From Nitzschia sp. DOCU1 (lineage: Eukaryota > Bacillariophyta > Bacillariophyceae > Bacillariales > Bacillariaceae): a stretch of 64,000 nucleotides of DNA. The notes beneath the pieces are model-generated. The model saw only the letters and a program-made list of their open reading frames with translations, was not told the DNA's origin and did not search any database. Of the stretch, positions 59,728-64,000 are shown piece after piece. The translations under genes and the position numbers were made by a program. Where the stretch lies: contig OX595985.1 of assembly GCA_951394045.1 (NCBI GenBank), positions 4,650,001 to 4,714,000 of the forward strand, given 5' to 3'. The stretch's first letter is position 1; every line of letters begins with the position of its first letter.

Positions 59728-60375
59728 TTAATCTATTTCAATTATTCTTTTCTCTACAATAAAGTATGTCCTTGCAAGATCTTCATCCTGCACGGATCGT
59801 CTTTCAGCCAAAACTTTACTAATCTGGATATCATTGTCATAAAGCCTCGCTTTTTGTAGTGCATCAAGCAGGAATTTTAGCAGATTGTCGATATCAGCAT
59901 TCTTCTTTTTCGAAACATAAAATAGAACCGTAATCTGAACCTCCACAGATCCAAAATATGATGTCGCAGTATCTTGTTTGTAGAGGGTTTCAAGAGCCTT
60001 GATGAAGCCAACTTGGTCGGCATTGTTGGGGTTATACCGTCTGCCATTGGCGACACCATACCCTGGACGTTTGTATGGGCGTGGGTGCCCATAAATTGTG
60101 GCAGCAAACTGATAGCTATTCGCCATGAAGGTACCATCGTCCCCTTTGCATGAGAAGGATACTTGCTTGCGCTTGGTGTGTCGCTTGTTGGATTGTTCTT
60201 TGCGGTCGGTGCGGTGGATTCTCGCTTCATTCATGTTGCCTTCTTCTTCTTGATGATTGTTGCTTTGTTGTTTCATCTTGTCTTGAATGCCTTGTTGGTG
60301 GATGGCCACCAAGTCGTTTGGAAGCAAACTTGTTTTGTCGAAAGGAGTCGTAGCTCGTTTGAGTTTCGGCGCCAT
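59728..60375 (-). CDS. rusA-like: RusA-family Holliday-junction resolvase
   Basis: 215 residues, ATG 60375 to TAA 59728. Residues 1-80 are basic, Gln/Asn-rich and probably disordered. The RusA fold follows: PRPYKRPG near 98-104 (substrate-binding Arg/Lys loop), VEVQITVLFYV strand, then DIDNLLKFLLDAL and YDNDIQI. Asp161, Asp163, Lys167 and Asp182 have the same spacing as the E. coli RusA set D70, D72, K76 and D91, so the active site looks intact. RusA cleaves four-way DNA junctions as a dimer. In cellular eukaryotes such genes are unusual and often of phage or element origin. The tail-to-tail neighbour is a tyrosine recombinase, which suggests a shared recombination role (inference). Confidence 0.85.
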   Translation of the reverse strand: MAPKLKRATTPFDKTSLLPNDLVAIHQQGIQDKMKQQSNNHQEEEGNMNEARIHRTDRKEQSNKRHTKRKQVSFSCKGDDGTFMANSYQFAATIYGHPRPYKRPGYGVANGRRYNPNNADQVGFIKALETLYKQDTATSYFGSVEVQITVLFYVSKKKNADIDNLLKFLLDALQKARLYDNDIQISKVLAERRSVQDEDLARTYFIVEKRIIEID

Positions 60376-60699
60376 CGTCGATTGGTCCCCGCGCGCGACG
60401 GCCCAACGGTCGAAGTTTCGGAAGTTTCGTCATTTCAACCGTGGCGGGCCTCGCTTCGCTCGGCCCGAAAGTTTCGCGCTGCGCGCGAAACTTGGAATTT
60501 TCCGTATAAACTTCAGCATTTCCGCAATCACATTAAATCTAGCAAGGAGTGGCGGACGATTCAAGCACAAACACACATACGATGGATGGTGATTCAACAA
60601 TTGGACGAAACAAAATTGTGACCTTACTTTATATCGCGGGCATTTCCAGTCCCGCCTGAGTCCCTAATCTTGGCGACTATCACGGGGAATTAACGGTCC
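60376..60699. other. Hairpin-rich region upstream of the RusA gene
   Basis: No gene is supported. Two strong hairpins lie in tandem: CGGGCC (60445-60450) with GGCCCG (60462-60467), and AAGTTTCGCGC (60469-60479) with GCGCGAAACTT (60483-60493), an 11-bp stem with a 3-nt loop. The segment is also the likely promoter of the RusA gene. The LTR of element G may begin near its right side. Confidence 0.6.
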
Positions 60700-63600
60700 C
60701 CTCAATGCTACTCGGATACTATATGATCCGATGGCATTGTCATCTCTTGCCTAAGGGTTACCACCTCTTTGGATGGACGTCTAACTCCAACAGATCCCTC
60801 GCGAAAGGTCACTGCCACCCTGCGGAGCCAAACGCATCTTCGACATCAACCTAAAACATAACCTTCGAACATAATCTCTTTCTCTCCGGTCCAGTTTGAA
60901 TCTTGGTCAGCATATCAGCCAGGTTCGATTGTGTAGACTCATACCCAATACGAATGATATCGGCCGCAGCCTTTGAACGAACGTAGTGATACGCAATGGA
61001 ATTCGACTTCTTTTTCAGCATCGATTCGGGGACGCTTGTATTCTTCACGACGGACATGTTGTCAACTCTAACATTGGCATAGCCCTCAATAGGGATGCCC
61101 ATCATTCTCAGCTTGTAGCGCAACGCTTCCAACAACTCAACTCCGGTTTTTAAAGCCATGAACTCGGAGCCAAACGAACTTGTTTCAACACTGTTCTGTT
61201 TCTTTGAGTACCAAACAATTGGCGCTCTGTTCAAGAAAATCAACACACCTGTGCGCGACTGTCGAGTAACAAGGTTAGCAGCATGCGAAGCATCAACGAA
61301 CATAGTAATTACCACTGGTTTTCCTAATGGTTTTGGTGTGTCCGGCGGCCATTCATCTTTAGCCCACGGATAGAATTCCGACCAATCGCATTTGGGTAAC
61401 TCTTCCCACTCCATGTAGGCGTCATCCATAACAAGTTTTGATCGATCATGAGACTTCAAATATGCAAAAATGTGTAGCACCGCATCCAGATGCCCTTTCC
61501 TCGGGCACGCATTATACGCTGACAGCATCGAAACCTCTCCGCAGATGTCAATTCTCCCCAACTCAACAATCCAACGCAAAATTCCAATACATTGCATGTA
61601 AAATGATACACCGTCGTCATTCAGTAGTGGCGACGAATCCAGCTCTGGTCTGTAGCCATTCGGTAGTACAGAGCTGACCTTATTCTTCAGGGTCCCATCG
61701 ATCCGTAATTGGATCACGCGGATTGCTTCTTTCACGTACTCCTCTGAACCAATGGCCCATTTAAAATTAGCATCACCGTCAATCCAATATTTGGAGATTG
61801 AGGCTCCTAGATAGGATGTTGGCTCTCCCACTGACTCTGGTTTCAATAGGAACCGATCATTAAGATCGTTCAGGATTGACTTTGGATCGTGAGAGACACA
61901 CAGCAAGTCGTCAGTATACACAAGTAAATACTCATAATATTTTTCGCCGTTCGGGTGCAATGCCTCACGACGCCAAACATCCATATCAGCACGGCATGGA
62001 ATAAATTGCAATTCCTCCCTCAAAACCTTTGCACAATGAGACCTCCATGAAAATCCTGCGGACGATAATCCATAGAGTGCCTTAATGATCACAGCTCTCC
62101 GACCCTGGAGAGAGCCAAACTCCGGACCTAGGATTGTGTGAACCTTTTCTGCGCAAGGCGCATGCAAGTAAGCTCCTGCGATATCGGCAGACAAAATGTT
62201 AAGACCATTCAAAGCGGCAATAAGGAATGCAATTCGTATACTTTCCCGCGTCACAACCGACGCATATGTAATCGATGACGGCGCCTCGGTCTGATCGCCT
62301 CTTGCGCAGATCCGGGCCTTTCTTGTCAGATCCATTTTAACATCAAAAATAATCATCAGGTCGATCTGCTGCGACCCTACTGGTGGTTGTTCACTGTCTT
62401 CAAGGACTTTTAAGGCAGGCAGCACAGTTTTAACTTCCTTGGCCATTGCCTTCTCCCACAGGTCAGTACCGGTTTCAGCATCAATAGCTCGTGCCCGGGC
62501 CACGTCCATGGGCCCCGGGACTTCGATTCCAAATTTCTCATTTTTGCGACGAATCGCGCGACGTTTGACTGCTTTCAAAATCCGATCACGTTTTCGGAGA
62601 GTATAGGGAACCCACCAAACAAACACCGGTTCTTCAACAAGTTTATTTGCGACAGCATACTCCGCCAGTTGCACTGGATAGCCCTCTTTCGCATCCTTCA
62701 GCGAGAGCCATTCAGTTGATCCATCGACCATTTCGGCACAAACTTTCCATCCTTTCGTTGTTCTCTTGGGTATTCTCTGGCCATGACGCTCAATCCAAGC
62801 ATCATCTTTCGACAAGGCACTCCCATCACGCTTGTGGTCGACGAACTCTTTCAAATGCATGACGGTGTAGCCTTCATCATCAACTGTGGCATAAATTGCT
62901 TCCGCGATCTGGTTAGCATTGTACGCTTCAACATGACCATCATCAAATTCAACTTCGTAGATGCTCGTGTCAAGGATAGGATTGTCATGGTAGAAACCAA
63001 TGAATTTCCCATCAGGGCCACGCTTCCGGCCCTTTACGATACCTGTGAAAAACGAATTACCGTCACCCGAGGCCATACGAACTTTTGATGACACATATTT
63101 GTCAAATGCAAGCTGGTCCTCTTCCTCATCAACTGGAGGCGGTTCCCATTGGTGGAATTTCCGCTCCCTTTCTTCTTCATCGTCGTCGTATCTCTCATAT
63201 TCCGGAACGGTTGCCTCGACACGGATAAACCGATCATCATCTTCTTCCGGCTCGACAGAAATTCCTTTTATTCGGTTACCAAGCGACACCTTTAACTTTT
63301 CAGTGAACTCCTTTTTCGTTTGCTTAATGTCCTCGGAGCGATGCTCCTCGGGCAACAGCGGAATGACTGAAGTACGATGCAAAATTGTCCCCTTCGAGGT
63401 CAGCACGGCGAAGCAGAGCTCGTCTCCAACTTCAAAGCTTGGGCCAAGCCAGCGAGTGAGCTGCTTTTTCGGTTGGGTTGATTCTGCCGGCGACCGAGAC
63501 CAACACCAATCGTAGAACGCAAAGTCCACGAGATGTGAAATATCTGCAGTATTACCTGTAATAATTGTAGTGGCGCATTCACCTTCTTGCTCGGGGTGAT

Positions 63601-64000
63601 TTAAAACAGTGTGAGATCGTTGTTCGCAACAAGTCATAAAGCATCTGTCCCACAAAACAGCTGGTACGTTACGTGAGGTCATCGTCCTTTCATACAATCG
63701 GGTAACTTCCCGAATCGTGTCCTCCGCTCTTGCTTGGTTATGCATGTAAGGCTCCACCGGATAAATAGGAACCTGCGCCTTTTGACAGCGCCTCAAGAAT
63801 TCTCCTTGCGTTAAGGTAGTAGCCGAATCCGGAATAATCGCTTCAGGAAATCCGAATGCACGAAATAATTTATCCAGCGATGTATGAGCATCTTTTTCTT
63901 GTCGCAACGGGAAAGCTCGGCACCATTGAAATGTCGTAGCATAAACTTGGAGGCAAGTAGTCCCCTCAAGCGATGTGCAGGGACCAAACTTCGTGTCGGT
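60700..64000 (-). mobile_element. Ty1/copia element G (CoDi-like), runs off the right edge
   Basis: Minus-strand pol with integrase, RT and RNase H is open throughout. Downstream of its stop, a purine-rich TTGAGGGGA (about 60694-60702, minus) matches the polypurine tract form of element F and probably marks the start of the 3' LTR. A TATAAA lies further on at about 60632-60640. The other LTR is outside the window, so the boundary is approximate. Confidence 0.8.
60851..64000 (-). CDS. Pol polyprotein of copia element G, N-terminus outside window
   Basis: Open for 1050 codons from the right edge to TAA 60851. Integrase core: second Asp in IIPDSATTLTQGEF (about 63820) and Glu in QARAEDTIRE (about 63725). 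Linker with EWLSLKDAKEGYPVQ. RT SADIAGAYLHAP (about 62180) and VYTDDLLCVS (about 61910), with YTDD at the active site. RNase H MFVDASHAAN (about 61290), TSSFGSEFMA (about 61160) and VRVDNMSVV, ending DMLTKIQTG. No lesion is seen in the visible part, so G may be recent. It shares domain layout with F. Confidence 0.9.
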   Translation of the reverse strand, partial: TDTKFGPCTSLEGTTCLQVYATTFQWCRAFPLRQEKDAHTSLDKLFRAFGFPEAIIPDSATTLTQGEFLRRCQKAQVPIYPVEPYMHNQARAEDTIREVTRLYERTMTSRNVPAVLWDRCFMTCCEQRSHTVLNHPEQEGECATTIITGNTADISHLVDFAFYDWCWSRSPAESTQPKKQLTRWLGPSFEVGDELCFAVLTSKGTILHRTSVIPLLPEEHRSEDIKQTKKEFTEKLKVSLGNRIKGISVEPEEDDDRFIRVEATVPEYERYDDDEEERERKFHQWEPPPVDEEEDQLAFDKYVSSKVRMASGDGNSFFTGIVKGRKRGPDGKFIGFYHDNPILDTSIYEVEFDDGHVEAYNANQIAEAIYATVDDEGYTVMHLKEFVDHKRDGSALSKDDAWIERHGQRIPKRTTKGWKVCAEMVDGSTEWLSLKDAKEGYPVQLAEYAVANKLVEEPVFVWWVPYTLRKRDRILKAVKRRAIRRKNEKFGIEVPGPMDVARARAIDAETGTDLWEKAMAKEVKTVLPALKVLEDSEQPPVGSQQIDLMIIFDVKMDLTRKARICARGDQTEAPSSITYASVVTRESIRIAFLIAALNGLNILSADIAGAYLHAPCAEKVHTILGPEFGSLQGRRAVIIKALYGLSSAGFSWRSHCAKVLREELQFIPCRADMDVWRREALHPNGEKYYEYLLVYTDDLLCVSHDPKSILNDLNDRFLLKPESVGEPTSYLGASISKYWIDGDANFKWAIGSEEYVKEAIRVIQLRIDGTLKNKVSSVLPNGYRPELDSSPLLNDDGVSFYMQCIGILRWIVELGRIDICGEVSMLSAYNACPRKGHLDAVLHIFAYLKSHDRSKLVMDDAYMEWEELPKCDWSEFYPWAKDEWPPDTPKPLGKPVVITMFVDASHAANLVTRQSRTGVLIFLNRAPIVWYSKKQNSVETSSFGSEFMALKTGVELLEALRYKLRMMGIPIEGYANVRVDNMSVVKNTSVPESMLKKKSNSIAYHYVRSKAAADIIRIGYESTQSNLADMLTKIQTGPERKRLCSKVMF

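Noticed and set aside
60163..60621. 152-codon plus-strand frame over the RusA start
   Set aside because: Antisense to the RusA N-terminus and the hairpins; no recognisable domain.

Overview
The window reads as a nuclear locus of a secondary-plastid alga, most likely a diatom. One host gene (5950-8103) begins with a bipartite plastid leader of the diatom type, with a Phe-centred cleavage motif. Two of the Ty1/copia elements also have the long C-terminal pol layout I associate with diatom copia (CoDi) lineages. I cannot name the species. Almost everything else is retrotransposon, stacked as nested insertions whose order can be read from LTR boundaries, target-site duplications (TSDs) and reading frames that resume after each insert.

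Layout. 1-5606: 3' part of a tyrosine-recombinase (YR) retrotransposon with gag, RT/RNase H, YR and a B1-A2-B2 split direct repeat at its 3' end. 5607-10445: host DNA with the plastid coiled-coil gene and a decayed methyltransferase gene. 10446-27765: Ty3/gypsy element A, whose 3' LTR was split by gypsy element B (16148-27732), whose pol was split by gypsy element C (20069-25923). 27771-28451: host DNA. 28452-39060: gypsy element D, whose 3' LTR was split by gypsy element E (33444-39047, minus strand, identical LTRs, open gag and pol). 39066-39943: host DNA carrying the 5' edge of a host or Crypton-like tyrosine recombinase gene. 39944-57500: copia element F, inserted in that gene and itself interrupted by copia element H (43290-50561, with an internal 1132-bp tandem duplication) and by a LINE (about 51346-54596). 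57501-60700: the rest of the recombinase gene, convergent with a RusA-type Holliday-junction resolvase gene and followed by strong hairpins. About 60700-64000: copia element G, minus strand, running off the right edge.

Main observations. (1) All five gypsy families carry a perfect 10-12-bp palindrome 0-2 nt downstream of the 5' LTR, where a tRNA primer-binding site is expected. The palindromes are GTTTTAAAAC, AGTGTTAACACT (B and E), CTTTGATCAAAG and CGTGAATTCACG. None resembles a TGG-starting tRNA site. This could mean an unusual priming or dimerisation signal. (2) In five unrelated elements gag ends in UGA and pol continues in the same frame, and B and E share the post-stop residues RCE-x-V. 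This suggests UGA readthrough. (3) A tyrosine recombinase and a RusA nuclease lie 51 bp apart, tail to tail, and may be one undescribed mobile unit. (4) C lies inside B, yet its LTRs differ more (11/520) than B's (3/531), so the LTR clock is inverted.

Limits: all calls are from reading sequence and motifs by eye. Boundaries of A to F and H rest on paired LTRs and TSDs and are firm. The left end of the YR element, both ends of the LINE and the LTR of G are not resolved.
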